Of a DNA stretch of 36,089 nucleotides, positions 1 to 7,518 are shown in pieces. The stretch lies in assembly GCA_021817065.1 (NCBI GenBank), contig JAKAWH010000020.1, forward strand, positions 1-36,089, written 5' to 3'. The first letter of the stretch is position 1. Each line of letters opens with the position of its first letter. The notes under the pieces were generated by a model. The model was not told the origin of the DNA, searched no databases, and saw only the letters and a list, made by a program, of their open reading frames with translations. This DNA comes from Actinomycetes bacterium. Its GTDB lineage: Bacteria; Actinomycetota; Acidimicrobiia; Acidimicrobiales; JAKAVM01. The translations under genes and the position numbers were made by a program.

Positions 1-488
1 TCGGCAGCCTTACGGTGGTGGGGACGCTGGCCAGCGCGAGCGGGGGAGCGGCCGTATCGCTCCCTGATCTCGTCCAGGGCATCTACCTGGTGAGCGAGGT
101 GTCGGCTCCTTCGGGTTACGCGACCGCAGCGCCGGAATTGGTGGATGTGTCCGGTAGCTCGGCAGCCACCGTTGGGTTCACCAACTCGGCCGGCACTTCC
201 TCGACCGGCAACCTGGCCGTTGTCGAGGTGGGGGCATCGTGTAACAAGTCGGTGGCGGGAGCAGCCTTCGCCCTCACCGGCCCCTCCTCGCCCCCGGCAG
301 GTACCGTTGCGGACTCGATCTGCGTGAATTCCGCCGCCACCGGTTCGGTCACTTTCACGGGACTTGCCGCCGGGTCCTATTCGGTGGGTGAATCGACAGC
401 CCCCACCCATTACAAAGGCGGTCAGAGCGGGACGGGTGACGTCTCGGCGGGCGAGCTCACCATCGTGGAAATCACCGACCAGCCCTGA
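1..488 (+). CDS. SpaA/Cna-B-like surface protein, C-terminal fragment
   Basis: The reading frame is open to the left window edge (first full codon at 3), so only the last 161 or so residues are visible. They contain two degenerate prealbumin-like (SpaA/Cna-B) units. The first carries the segment YLVSEVSAPSGY and the second YSVGESTAPTHY, both matching the family's strand signature Y.v.E..aP..Y. These folds build stalks of cell-surface adhesins and pilin-like proteins. No LPXTG motif, C-terminal membrane helix or basic tail follows the last unit, so sortase anchoring is not supported; the protein may be secreted or held by its unseen N-terminus. Two cysteines lie in the second unit. The frame stops 25 bp before a lipoprotein gene on the same strand, and the two may be co-transcribed. 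The fold call is fairly firm; the role is inferred. Confidence 0.7.
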   Translation, partial: GSLTVVGTLASASGGAAVSLPDLVQGIYLVSEVSAPSGYATAAPELVDVSGSSAATVGFTNSAGTSSTGNLAVVEVGASCNKSVAGAAFALTGPSSPPAGTVADSICVNSAATGSVTFTGLAAGSYSVGESTAPTHYKGGQSGTGDVSAGELTIVEITDQP

Positions 489-513
489 GGGACTCCCTAG
501 ACTCTCCGGAGTC

Positions 514-1542
514 ATGACGGTAGAGTCGGATACGAGCTTGCCGCGCTTCCCACCGCGGCGGTTCTTGGCAGCGCTTGCTGCCGCGAGCTTCGGCTGCGCG
601 CTGGCCGCGTGTTCAGCCTCGGCCCAGTGGGGCGAATCCGGGACCGCCTACGTGTCCGATTCGACCTCGTTCGCGATCACCCCGATCCATCTCGACACCA
701 ACAGGGCTTCCCGGCCGATCCCCGCCGGGTCGTCCCCGACTGGGTTGGCTGCTTCGGCAGATGGGACGACTCTCTATGTGGCCAACTATTCGGGGGGCCT
801 CGCCATCGTGCGTCCCACCCGGCCGGTCAACCCACCCCCCATGGTGGATACCGCTTCGGGATCGATCCGGGTAGCGATCGACCGGTCGACCAAGACCGCA
901 TGGGTGGTTGATTCGGTCGCAGGCACCCTCACGCCCGTGAATCTCGTCACCGACAAAACAGGGCCACCGATCGGTGCGGGGGACCACCCGACGTCGGTTG
1001 CCATCGATGCTGGGAGCTCACTCGCCTATGTCACCGATTTCGGGAGTGCTCGGCTGAGCCGGCTTGATCTGGGCACCGGGAAGATCACCGGGACGATCGG
1101 CGTTGGATTCCAGCCCGTCGACGTGATACTCGGGCGTGGTTCCCGGACCGCTTACGTGGCCGACTACGGGGACGATGCCGTGTCGGTGGTTAGTCTGTCC
1201 GGCCGCACCCGCCGGAGGGTCGTCAAAGTGGGCACAGAACCGTCCTCCCTCGCGCTCTCGTCCACGGGGCGCTACCTCTACGTCGCCAACTACGCGAGCG
1301 GCTCTCTGAGCGTCGTCGACACACGCACTCGGACGGTCGTTCACACAATCGCGGTTGGGAGAGAGCCTGCCGGTGTGGCCGTCTCATCGGATGGAAGATT
1401 TGCCTACGTCACGGACTACGGGGGGAACTCGGTCTCCGTCGTAGACCTGTCCTCCTTCTCGATCGACAGCCGGATCAAGGTCGGGAGAGGTCCATCGGGG
1501 ATCGTCATAGTTCGCAATACGAGAGAAGATGGTGTCTTGTGA
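514..1542 (+). CDS. YVTN beta-propeller repeat lipoprotein
   Basis: I chose the ATG at 514 rather than the longer upstream frame because it places a signal peptide at the N-terminus: RR at residues 15-16, a hydrophobic stretch, then the lipobox LAAC with Cys33 as the lipidated residue. The mature part is a run of about seven blades with recurring LYVANY.SG.LSVVD, AYVTDYG.NSVSVVD and P.gvavs.dgr motifs, the YVTN/YncE-type beta-propeller. The protein has 342 residues, normal for one propeller. Such proteins sit outside the membrane and bind ligands or other proteins; the specific ligand cannot be read from sequence. It lies 25 bp after the SpaA-like fragment and converges on the RDD gene. Fold and location are well supported; function is unknown. 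Confidence 0.82.
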   Translation: MTVESDTSLPRFPPRRFLAALAAASFGCALAACSASAQWGESGTAYVSDSTSFAITPIHLDTNRASRPIPAGSSPTGLAASADGTTLYVANYSGGLAIVRPTRPVNPPPMVDTASGSIRVAIDRSTKTAWVVDSVAGTLTPVNLVTDKTGPPIGAGDHPTSVAIDAGSSLAYVTDFGSARLSRLDLGTGKITGTIGVGFQPVDVILGRGSRTAYVADYGDDAVSVVSLSGRTRRRVVKVGTEPSSLALSSTGRYLYVANYASGSLSVVDTRTRTVVHTIAVGREPAGVAVSSDGRFAYVTDYGGNSVSVVDLSSFSIDSRIKVGRGPSGIVIVRNTREDGVL

Positions 1543-1800
1543 CGCCTTCAGGGGTCCCTGACCCGCGCACTGGGACGCGCACGCCCTCTCTCGCCTATGT
1601 CTTTCGCGCGTCTGCCGTCATTGTCGCGACCTCTCGAACCCACGAATGAGAGCACCCAGTCGCGACGACGTATTCGGAGTGAGCAAGGCCGATGTTGCCG
1701 ATCGTCAAGGTCCGGCGCACTGGCCTGTTCCCGGCGGTCTCCCTTTTCCCGGAGCATGCATGTGCGGGCACCGGATGTGCGGGCACCTGAAGGGTGGCTC
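1543..1800. other. Convergent intergenic region, no gene seen
   Basis: These 258 bp separate the ends of two convergent genes. Short open frames exist on both strands but none has recognisable sequence or a ribosome-binding site. A clear structure is the 13-bp direct repeat at 1760-1787 close to the RDD stop codon. Confidence 0.6.
1760..1787. repeat. 13-bp direct repeat, two copies, 15-bp period
   Basis: ATGTGCGGGCACC occurs at 1760-1772 and again at 1775-1787, beginning 14 bp downstream of the stop codon of the minus-strand RDD gene. It is one of several short duplications in this window that sit on a gene boundary. Confidence 0.8.
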
Positions 1801-3672
1801 CTACCCGCTTGATGACCCCTGGCCATCCGGCGGTTGGTTGGAGACCGAGACAGTCCCCAAGGCCCAACCGGAGCCGCTCCAGGTCAGCGGGTAGGTGAAG
1901 AAGAGATTCCAGGGGCCGTCGGTGGCCTGGTTGGAGACCGAGCCGAAGAACGAAGAGCCGGCAGTGGTGTCGGTGTAGGTGACCTCCGCCGTCATCGACC
2001 CGGACACGCTCACCGCCCCGGAGGGAGCGACCGAGGCGGTCATGCCGGCGGTCGGTGCTCCCAAGCCGGACCAGGTAATGCCCGAGTAGGTATCGCCGGA
2101 GCCGGACGGGGTGTCGGCGTTGGGGCAGTTGGCCGGGGTCAGGGTGGTGGCCGCTAGGCAGTTGTCGATCTGGTCGGTGACCGCCTGAATGGCCGATTCT
2201 TGGGCGGCGGGGAGGAGCTTGTCGGGAAACGAGACGTTCCGGGGGTCTCCGTTCGGGTCTTCATGGGTGGCATCCACCGTCGTCGTTGCGGCCTGCCAGA
2301 TCGCGCTCGGCGGCACCGCCACGGTGGCAATGGTCGGGAAGAGGTAGACGTGGGCGACCTGGCCGTCCAGCTTCAGGGGAATGGAATCGAGGGTCACCCG
2401 GGTGTCCCCCATGGGAACGTCAATGTCCAGTCGGGCCGGCACTATCCGCACCACCCAGCCTGTCGGGGCGCTGGCCGAGGTGATGAGCGAGAAGGTGACC
2501 TGGTGAACGGAGTTGTCGGCATGGTAGGTGAGGGCGACCGTGGCAGTACCCGCGGCGGTCTTCTTCGCCGAAGCCACCAGGACGTCGGAAACCTGGCCGA
2601 TTCGGTTGCCGGGTGCGGCGAGCTCTGTCGCGATGTCGGCTCTTGTAACGAGCAGATTGGTGGCAGGGGCCACTGCCGCAGGAATGACCAGCCCGGTCTG
2701 TCTCATCAATGCAGCGGTGTTGGCCGCCGAGAGGGCGTGGAGGAAGTCGACGGCGGCCTTTTGGGGGGAATGCTGGGTGGCGTGGTAGGAGCGGACCGCC
2801 CCGATGGCGACAGTGGCAGCGACGGCAAGAGCCGCCACCGCGGCGAGGACGATCCAGAAGCGGGAACTGCGGGTGGCGATGAAGCGGGAACTGCGGGTGG
2901 CGATGAAGCGGGAACTGCGGGTGGCGATGAAGCGGCCGGGCCCACTCAGCGCCCTGAATTGTCTTGCGCGGCGCGGTCCCCGATCACCGCTCTCCGACCG
3001 GGCGCCTGCTGGCACGGTGGAGCGAAAAGGTGTCGGATCGGTCGCCTTCCCATGGCGAACATCGACGACGACGGTGCCTGCCACCATGTCGTGGAGAGCC
3101 TGGCGATCCCGTTGGAAGAGGGCGACCAATGTGTCGAGAGCAAAGAGCACCATGGCCGGTGCGGCCAGGAGCGACATCGCCACCGATCGGATGATTGCGG
3201 AGCGGTACCCGATCGCACCCCCGCCCAATCGGGCTCTCACCGCAATACCGGTGGCCCGCATGCCCGGCGTCTGGCCCCGGTATCCGGCGGACAAGATGGT
3301 GAAGTAGGCACCGCCGACCACATCGGCCAGCAGGTATGCCGAGCGGCCGGAGGAATAGCCACTCCCGAGTGCCGCCCAGAACGCGATCCATGCAACGGTG
3401 ACTACTGCCCCGTCGATCATGAACGCGGTGAAACGCCGCCACCAGGTGGCATAGGGATAGCCGGACTGTGCGTGGACCGGTCGTGCGTAGGGGTCGGCTG
3501 GCGGACCGGTCACGGTTGGGCGAGAGGAGCTTTCTTCGCCCGGTGGTTCCAGGGGGCTGTCCCATGGGAGGGTACCGGTTGCGAGCGACCAGCTTGCCGA
3601 TCCCTCGTCTTCCGATGTTGTTGGATGGCTGTTGCCGGGAGTGGGTTGGTCAGGGTGGGTCGCGCCGTTCAC
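1801..3672 (-). CDS. RDD-family membrane protein with large exported domain
   Basis: The 623-residue protein starts at a GTG (3670-3672). Residues 1-75 are acidic and proline-rich. An RDD domain follows: YATWWRRFTAFMIDGAV carries the family's conserved Arg and Asp, with three to four membrane helices to about residue 190. A linker contains three copies of an IATRSSRF octapeptide, then another membrane helix near residue 275 (FWIVLAAVAALAVAATVAIG) and roughly 320 residues that should lie outside the membrane. That part begins with AAVDFLHALSAANTAALM, resembling lumazine-binding/DUF4878-type domains, and ends in Gly/Ser/Thr-rich beta sequence. RDD proteins are membrane proteins of mostly unknown role, some linked to transport. 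The gene stands alone on the minus strand and may be within the tRNA-linked element. The family call is solid; function is unknown. Confidence 0.75.
   Translation of the reverse strand: MNGATHPDQPTPGNSHPTTSEDEGSASWSLATGTLPWDSPLEPPGEESSSRPTVTGPPADPYARPVHAQSGYPYATWWRRFTAFMIDGAVVTVAWIAFWAALGSGYSSGRSAYLLADVVGGAYFTILSAGYRGQTPGMRATGIAVRARLGGGAIGYRSAIIRSVAMSLLAAPAMVLFALDTLVALFQRDRQALHDMVAGTVVVDVRHGKATDPTPFRSTVPAGARSESGDRGPRRARQFRALSGPGRFIATRSSRFIATRSSRFIATRSSRFWIVLAAVAALAVAATVAIGAVRSYHATQHSPQKAAVDFLHALSAANTAALMRQTGLVIPAAVAPATNLLVTRADIATELAAPGNRIGQVSDVLVASAKKTAAGTATVALTYHADNSVHQVTFSLITSASAPTGWVVRIVPARLDIDVPMGDTRVTLDSIPLKLDGQVAHVYLFPTIATVAVPPSAIWQAATTTVDATHEDPNGDPRNVSFPDKLLPAAQESAIQAVTDQIDNCLAATTLTPANCPNADTPSGSGDTYSGITWSGLGAPTAGMTASVAPSGAVSVSGSMTAEVTYTDTTAGSSFFGSVSNQATDGPWNLFFTYPLTWSGSGWALGTVSVSNQPPDGQGSSSG
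2857..2928 (-). repeat. 24-bp in-frame tandem repeat, three copies
   Basis: Three identical 24-bp units (2857-2880, 2881-2904, 2905-2928) plus a 7-bp partial copy lie inside the RDD gene. They encode a repeated IATRSSRF octapeptide just before the second membrane segment. Perfect identity including third codon positions indicates recent expansion, and copy number may vary between strains. Confidence 0.9.
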
Positions 3673-3925
3673 GGCCGATATTCAAGCAGAGCGACGTGTG
3701 TGAGTTCGGGTTTCCGGGGGGTAACCCGAGGCATTTTTCGTGGAGTCGACGTACAGCGAGTGGATGAGCGCGGGAGGTGAGAAAGTTCGGGACTTTGGAC
3801 TCTGGCATTGGTCGTCAGAGGCTGTTGCGGCGAGACTGACCGCCGCGACGGCCTTACGTACGCGGGTCCTCTGCTCCCTTAGAACGCAGGGAACGCGGCG
3901 GTCTGCGACCCCGGTTGCCCACCCC
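3673..3925. other. Intergenic region between integrase end and RDD start
   Basis: No gene is visible in these 253 bp, which should hold the RDD promoter on the minus strand. A hairpin with arms CGGGTT (3707-3712) and AACCCG (3723-3728) is followed on the plus strand by ATTTTT, like a weak plus-strand terminator. No plus-strand gene ends here, so its role is uncertain. Confidence 0.5.
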
Positions 3926-5056
3926 TTACGAGTCGAAGATGGACCCCATCAGATCAGCCGCCGATCGGTCGGCGGAAGTTCGCGCTCGCGTATAGGTGGA
4001 GAGAACGGTTGTCACCGAATTGCCGAGGCGGTCGGAGACGGTCTTGGCATCCACTCCCTTGTCGATGAGAGTGGTCGCCGCCTGGTGGCGCAGGCCGTAA
4101 AGGGGGAAGCCCTTCCATCCTGTCTTATTGCATAATGAGCGGAATCGTCGCGAGGCGGAGTCGGTGCGCCAGAACGTCGAGGCGTCCACCGAATCGCTGA
4201 ATATGTATCCGGTCTCCGCGATGGAAGTTGCCGCTTCTGCCGCTCGCTCCTCGCAGGTGCGGCGATGGGCGGTCAGCACGTCGACGGTCCTCGCGTCAAG
4301 CGGAATCCGGCGGGTCTTGCCGGTCTTGGTGAGATCCTGCACCGTTGCTTCCGGTGACGTCTTGACGACGCGGCGGCGGATGTCGAGTTCTCCCGTCTCG
4401 GTATCGAGGTCCTCCCAGCGCAGGCCGCACATCTCGCCAGGCCGGGCACCGGTCACCGCGGCGAGCCGGATGTAGACAGCCATCTCCGGGTCGATCTCTT
4501 TGCCAGCTCCGATCAGCTTGCCAACCGTCGCCGGGTCGGGCGTCTTCACGACTGGCGTCGGAACCCGGGGAGGGCTTGCCTGGACCGCGACGTTCATTGC
4601 GATCCAACCCCAGCGGACCCCGTGGGTGAGTGCTCCCCGCACGACGTTGTGGCACTTGCGGATGGATGCGGGAGCCAGTCCCTTGTCGCGGAGTTCGACG
4701 TACCAGCGGTCGAGGTCCTCGGCTGTCAGCTTGGATACACGGACACGCCCAATGGAGCCGTCGATGTGGTTCCGGATGAAGCCCGTGTAGACCGTCCGTG
4801 TGTACTCGCCGGCCGGACCGGCGGTCTCCATCCATGCGGTGACCAGATCGCTGACTGTGGCACGGCTGTGGGAGACCTGGCCTGATTCCGCATCGGAGAC
4901 CAGCCGGTGGACCAGCCGGTGGGCCTCGCGCTCGGTGGCAGCCGTTCCGGTCAGGTAGCGCTTCTTGCCGGTGCGGGAATCCCGTCCAGCGAAGACCTGG
5001 CAGACGTAGCTCTGGGAGCCGTCTGAGTTCTCCCGCAACCGGATGGTGCCCTTCAT
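3926..5056 (-). CDS. Tyrosine recombinase / phage-type integrase
   Basis: This 376-residue protein has the standard integrase layout: an N-terminal arm-binding region (residues 1-60), a SAM-like core-binding domain (about 65-160) and a catalytic domain (175-376). Catalytic residues are visible: Arg205 in TGARPGEMCGLRW, a Lys in LTKTGKTRR (244 or 247), Arg323 in GLRHQ, and nucleophile Tyr355 in STYTRAR. The box usually written LGH reads LGN (Asn346), an uncommon substitution at the second His/Trp position. The gene starts at an ATG 106 bp from the 3' end of tRNA-Glu and reads away from it, the usual position for an integrase of an element inserted in a tRNA 3' end. No second attachment site is visible in the 5 kb to the left. 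It appears intact; activity is inferred. Confidence 0.92.
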   Translation of the reverse strand: MKGTIRLRENSDGSQSYVCQVFAGRDSRTGKKRYLTGTAATEREAHRLVHRLVSDAESGQVSHSRATVSDLVTAWMETAGPAGEYTRTVYTGFIRNHIDGSIGRVRVSKLTAEDLDRWYVELRDKGLAPASIRKCHNVVRGALTHGVRWGWIAMNVAVQASPPRVPTPVVKTPDPATVGKLIGAGKEIDPEMAVYIRLAAVTGARPGEMCGLRWEDLDTETGELDIRRRVVKTSPEATVQDLTKTGKTRRIPLDARTVDVLTAHRRTCEERAAEAATSIAETGYIFSDSVDASTFWRTDSASRRFRSLCNKTGWKGFPLYGLRHQAATTLIDKGVDAKTVSDRLGNSVTTVLSTYTRARTSADRSAADLMGSIFDS

Positions 5057-5065
5057 GGAAGCGAG

Positions 5066-5106
5066 ATTACAGCCTGGGAGCGGGAGAGGCTGTAATTAGG
5101 CTGTAA
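5066..5106. promoter_or_regulatory. TTACAGCC repeat cluster upstream of integrase
   Basis: ATTACAGCC (5066-5074) is the inverted repeat of GGCTGTAAT (5088-5096), and GGCTGTAA appears again at 5099-5106, 11 bp (one helical turn) from the previous copy. The cluster starts 10 bp upstream of the integrase ATG and no clear Shine-Dalgarno lies between. Read on the minus strand, TTACAG and TGTAAT are 18 bp apart and could be -35 and -10 elements of a leaderless transcript. The cluster may be an autorepression operator or arm-type integrase sites; both are inference. Confidence 0.5.
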
Positions 5107-5162
5107 AACCTAAGGGTGATCGGAGGGCCTTCAGAAGAGATGCCCTCTGACCTGCATGTTCC

Positions 5163-5238
5163 TGGCACCCCCAACGGGATTCGAACCCGTGCCGCCACCT
5201 TGAAAGGGTGGTGTCCTAGGCCGCTAGACGATGGGGGC
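5163..5238 (-). tRNA. tRNA-Glu (anticodon TTC)
   Basis: On the minus strand the sequence folds as a full cloverleaf: acceptor GCCCCCA pairing with TGGGGGT (one G-U), D arm around TCTAGCGGCCTAGGA, anticodon stem CCACC/GGTGG with loop CTTTCAA giving anticodon TTC, T arm ACGGG-TTCGAAT-CCCGT, discriminator G and an encoded CCA (5163-5165). The integrase gene lies off its 3' end, so this is the probable attachment gene of an integrated element. Confidence 0.97.
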
Positions 5239-5262
5239 CTGCGCGGCGCGCGCCTCCGAACG

Positions 5263-6576
5263 CTAGCAAACGGGCAGGTACCACTCGGTACCTTGAGGGG
5301 TGTCCCGGACTTCTATCCCCGTCCCGGCCAGCAGGTCGCGTAGCCGGTCGGCATCCCCGAAGCGGCGATCTGAGCGTGCTTCCTCACGAGCGGTCAGGAG
5401 CGCCTCGACGTATGGCCCGACCACCGATCGGGGGTCGATCACGCCTTGGGCAGCCAGTTCGCCCAGGGCGAGGACCATCCCTCGCAGTGCCGCATGGGAG
5501 CGCTCCCGCTCGTCGCCGGAGAAGGTCTCGGTCGCCCATTCGGCGATGATCCGATCGAGGTCGAGGATGGCCTGCACGGCCGTGTCCACGTCAGGCTTTT
5601 CCAAAGCTGTGTAAAAGGCCACCTCCCTGGAACACACCTCTTCGAGGTAAGGGGAGCAGGACCGCTCATCCGGCGGGAGAGGCCCTCCGGCATCCGGAGT
5701 ACCGGTGGCGGCCTCGTCCACGGGAGCCGGGGCGGCGCCAACCTGAGCAGAAAGCCGTGCCCGCGCGGCGCCCAGATCGGCGGCGATTTCGGCGAGATGC
5801 GATACGGAGAAGGTCTCACCTGAAGCGATAATGTGCATTCGGCCGTTCTTTCGTACGGTGACCGTGGCGTTGCCCACCACCTCACCGATGCCCGACTCCA
5901 GGTCCAGCACCACCCCGGTGTGCTCGTCGATTCCGAGCACGAACGCCTCGTCGGGCAACTCCTCTTCCATCGCCGCCAGGCGCCGCTCACCGAGGTAGCA
6001 GTAGCGGGTGTCGTGGGTTCCGCCCTCGGCGTTGTTGAAGTGGGGTATGACCGCCACGAGAAGGCCGGTCGCCGCCATCAGATCGATGCCCGGCAGCCAA
6101 CCGGGTTCCGCACCGACCTTGTAGATCTCGTATATGGGGGCGCACCAGGCCCCGAGGGTGCATGCCGCCGCCGAGGCGAAGGTGATAGCGCCTCCGCGGG
6201 ACAGCTTGTCGGTGAGGAGGCTGGGAATGAGCGAGGAGCGCCAGAGACGGAGGGCATAAGTGGGGCTTCCCGGGCCGGCAAATACATAGCGCGCCCCCCG
6301 GACGCGAGCCAGTGCCTGGTCGTGCTCCTTGGTCCCGAGGTCCGCATCCGATCGGAAGGAGGCGACCTCGATGGGGCGCACCAGGCTTTCTGCGAAATAG
6401 GCGATCGCCTTGGCACACAACTCGTCGGCGTTCTCCTGGAAGCCAAAGGGCGTGTCGAGCATCACCGCCGGCACGGGAGGCGGGCCGAGCCGCTCCAGTA
6501 CCGCCCTGTGGACCTTGACCATGGTCGGGCTGGTCTCGCCCGACCCCATGATGGTGAGGATGCGCGGCAGGTTCAT
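5263..6576 (-). CDS. S51/cyanophycinase-like protein fused to a CysRS-like C-terminal domain
   Basis: Residues 1-270 look like the peptidase S51 / class I amidotransferase-like fold. They show the opening strand ILTIMGSGE, FAGPGSPT, a nucleophile-elbow-like FASAAACTLG with Ser135, and IPHFNNAEGGTHDTRY with His179 where PepE and cyanophycinase have their His. In PepE the elbow is SAG; here it is SAA. Residues about 305-437 instead resemble the C-terminal helical region of cysteinyl-tRNA synthetase, closing with REEARSDRRFGDADRLRD, then GIEVRDTPQGTEW, a near-textbook CysRS ending. No CysRS catalytic domain is present. The protein may be a hydrolase acting on peptides or conjugates, with a borrowed RNA- or protein-binding tail. 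It is the last gene of a seven-gene minus-strand operon, and its ATG overlaps a mini-ORF stop. Both domain calls are good; function is unknown. Confidence 0.78.
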   Translation of the reverse strand: MNLPRILTIMGSGETSPTMVKVHRAVLERLGPPPVPAVMLDTPFGFQENADELCAKAIAYFAESLVRPIEVASFRSDADLGTKEHDQALARVRGARYVFAGPGSPTYALRLWRSSLIPSLLTDKLSRGGAITFASAAACTLGAWCAPIYEIYKVGAEPGWLPGIDLMAATGLLVAVIPHFNNAEGGTHDTRYCYLGERRLAAMEEELPDEAFVLGIDEHTGVVLDLESGIGEVVGNATVTVRKNGRMHIIASGETFSVSHLAEIAADLGAARARLSAQVGAAPAPVDEAATGTPDAGGPLPPDERSCSPYLEEVCSREVAFYTALEKPDVDTAVQAILDLDRIIAEWATETFSGDERERSHAALRGMVLALGELAAQGVIDPRSVVGPYVEALLTAREEARSDRRFGDADRLRDLLAGTGIEVRDTPQGTEWYLPVC

Positions 6577-6599
6577 CAGGCGAGCGGGAGGGGGCTCAC
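6576..6599 (-). CDS. Possible 7-codon coupling mini-ORF (MSPLPLA)
   Basis: The stop of the upstream alpha/beta hydrolase (TGA, 6598-6596) overlaps a GTG (6599-6597) as GTGA. That GTG opens seven codons ending in a TGA that overlaps the ATG of the S51-like gene as TGATG. The mini-ORF therefore exactly fills the 19-bp gap. Alone this could be chance in GC-rich DNA; it is listed because the same operon has stronger examples. Confidence 0.25.
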   Translation of the reverse strand: MSPLPLA

Positions 6600-7480
6600 C
6601 CGAAAAAGCCGTCCGCGATGCAGTCGTGGATCAGGGCGGCGAGCTCCCGCGGGAACTGCGCATGGATGTCGTGGTCGGCGGCGAACCATTGGGCGCGGGC
6701 CTGGGGCAGGGCGGCCACCGCTGCTTCCACCTCGCGCTTTTTCTCGTAAATCGGGGTGGTTCCGTGCCCGTCGCCGGCAGGCACCAGCAACACCGGTACC
6801 GCCATCGATCCGTAGAGAAGAGTCGGCTTGTGCTGCCATAGCTCGTGGAGGATGGTCATGTGGCGGTCGAAGCTGAGGCAGGGTTCGACGAAGCCGAGAG
6901 CATTGACGACGAAGTTGGCCAGCATTCCCTGTATGCCGGTATCGGGCCAATCCGGGTGCACCGAACGGAGGTGCTTTTCCAGCTCCTCGGGGGTCACCGA
7001 GTCGATGCGGGGAGGTGCGAGCGCGCCAGCACACGACTCCCAGTCGGGAAAAGGAACCGATAGCTCGATGGTCCCTCCGTCGACGCACACAACCCCTGAG
7101 ATGAGCCAGGGTCGTGTGGCGCCTAGCTCCATTGCCAGGTTCGCGCCGTACGATTGCCCGGCGACCACCGGGGTAGTCCAGCCGGCACCGTCGCTCGCCA
7201 GATCGACCAGGACTGCGTCGAGATCGACGCACATGGTGGCGAAGTCATATCCGGTGTTCGGCTTGGACGAGTGCCCGTGACCGCGCAGATCAACCGCAGC
7301 GACCGGGTGACCCGCTTCCACCAGGTATCCGGCTACACCGTCCCACATGCGCGCATTCGAGGCCAGGCCGTGAACCAGGAGGAGACCGCGAGAGTTCGTG
7401 GGCGAGTTCCCTGCCCACACGCGCACGTGAAGATCGGCGCCGGCGGCTGACCGGACTTCGCGGTACTCGGGCCGGATCAC
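6596..7480 (-). CDS. Alpha/beta hydrolase
   Basis: From GTG 7480 the protein has 294 residues. It shows the oxyanion strand LLLVHGLASN, the DLRGHGHSS loop, the nucleophile elbow GQSYG (Ser110), a long cap region rich in Trp and Pro, and a C-terminal His in DHDIHAQFP (His270 or 273). This is a soluble serine hydrolase of the broad esterase/epoxide-hydrolase group; the substrate cannot be read. An upstream GTG at 7543 would add 21 residues and overlap DUF2017 by 29 bp. I prefer 7480 because it gives a normal hydrolase N-terminus and sits at the second copy of a duplicated junction sequence, overlapping a mini-ORF stop as GTGA. The start is uncertain; the family is secure. Confidence 0.85.
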   Translation of the reverse strand: MIRPEYREVRSAAGADLHVRVWAGNSPTNSRGLLLVHGLASNARMWDGVAGYLVEAGHPVAAVDLRGHGHSSKPNTGYDFATMCVDLDAVLVDLASDGAGWTTPVVAGQSYGANLAMELGATRPWLISGVVCVDGGTIELSVPFPDWESCAGALAPPRIDSVTPEELEKHLRSVHPDWPDTGIQGMLANFVVNALGFVEPCLSFDRHMTILHELWQHKPTLLYGSMAVPVLLVPAGDGHGTTPIYEKKREVEAAVAALPQARAQWFAADHDIHAQFPRELAALIHDCIADGFFG

Positions 7481-7518
7481 GCCGGCCGGTCCTGTGAAGC
7501 GCGCTCGGGCCGGATCAC
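7466..7518. repeat. 15-bp direct repeat spanning DUF2017/hydrolase junction
   Basis: On the minus strand GTGATCCGGCCCGAG occurs at 7518-7504 and again at 7480-7466, 38 bp apart. The first copy holds the DUF2017 stop codon; the second holds the probable hydrolase start. Each copy contains a GTGA stop/start overlap. Confidence 0.85.
7477..7518 (-). CDS. Possible 13-codon relay mini-ORF (MIRPERASQDRPA)
   Basis: A GTG at 7518-7516 overlaps the DUF2017 stop (GTGA). It opens 13 codons that end at a TGA overlapping the hydrolase GTG at 7480 (again GTGA). Its first five residues, MIRPE, equal those of the hydrolase (MIRPEYREV), so it looks like a duplicated, shortened copy of the hydrolase start. 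The 38-bp period is 2 mod 3, the phase needed for the relay to close. Translation is inferred only. Confidence 0.35.
   Translation of the reverse strand: MIRPERASQDRPA

Noticed and set aside
1-488. Sortase-anchored pilin
   Set aside because: No LPXTG-like motif, hydrophobic segment or basic tail at the C-terminus.
364-513. Upstream start for the YVTN lipoprotein
   Set aside because: The extension overlaps the SpaA-like gene, and ATG 514 gives a proper signal peptide with a lipobox.
3707-3728. Terminator hairpin with T-run
   Set aside because: The T-run is on the plus strand where no gene ends; both neighbours are on the minus strand, so I did not call it a terminator.
2200-3780. 526-codon open frame opposite the RDD gene
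   Set aside because: Low-complexity Gly/Arg/Asp sequence with no homology signal; the RDD frame on the other strand has clear domains.
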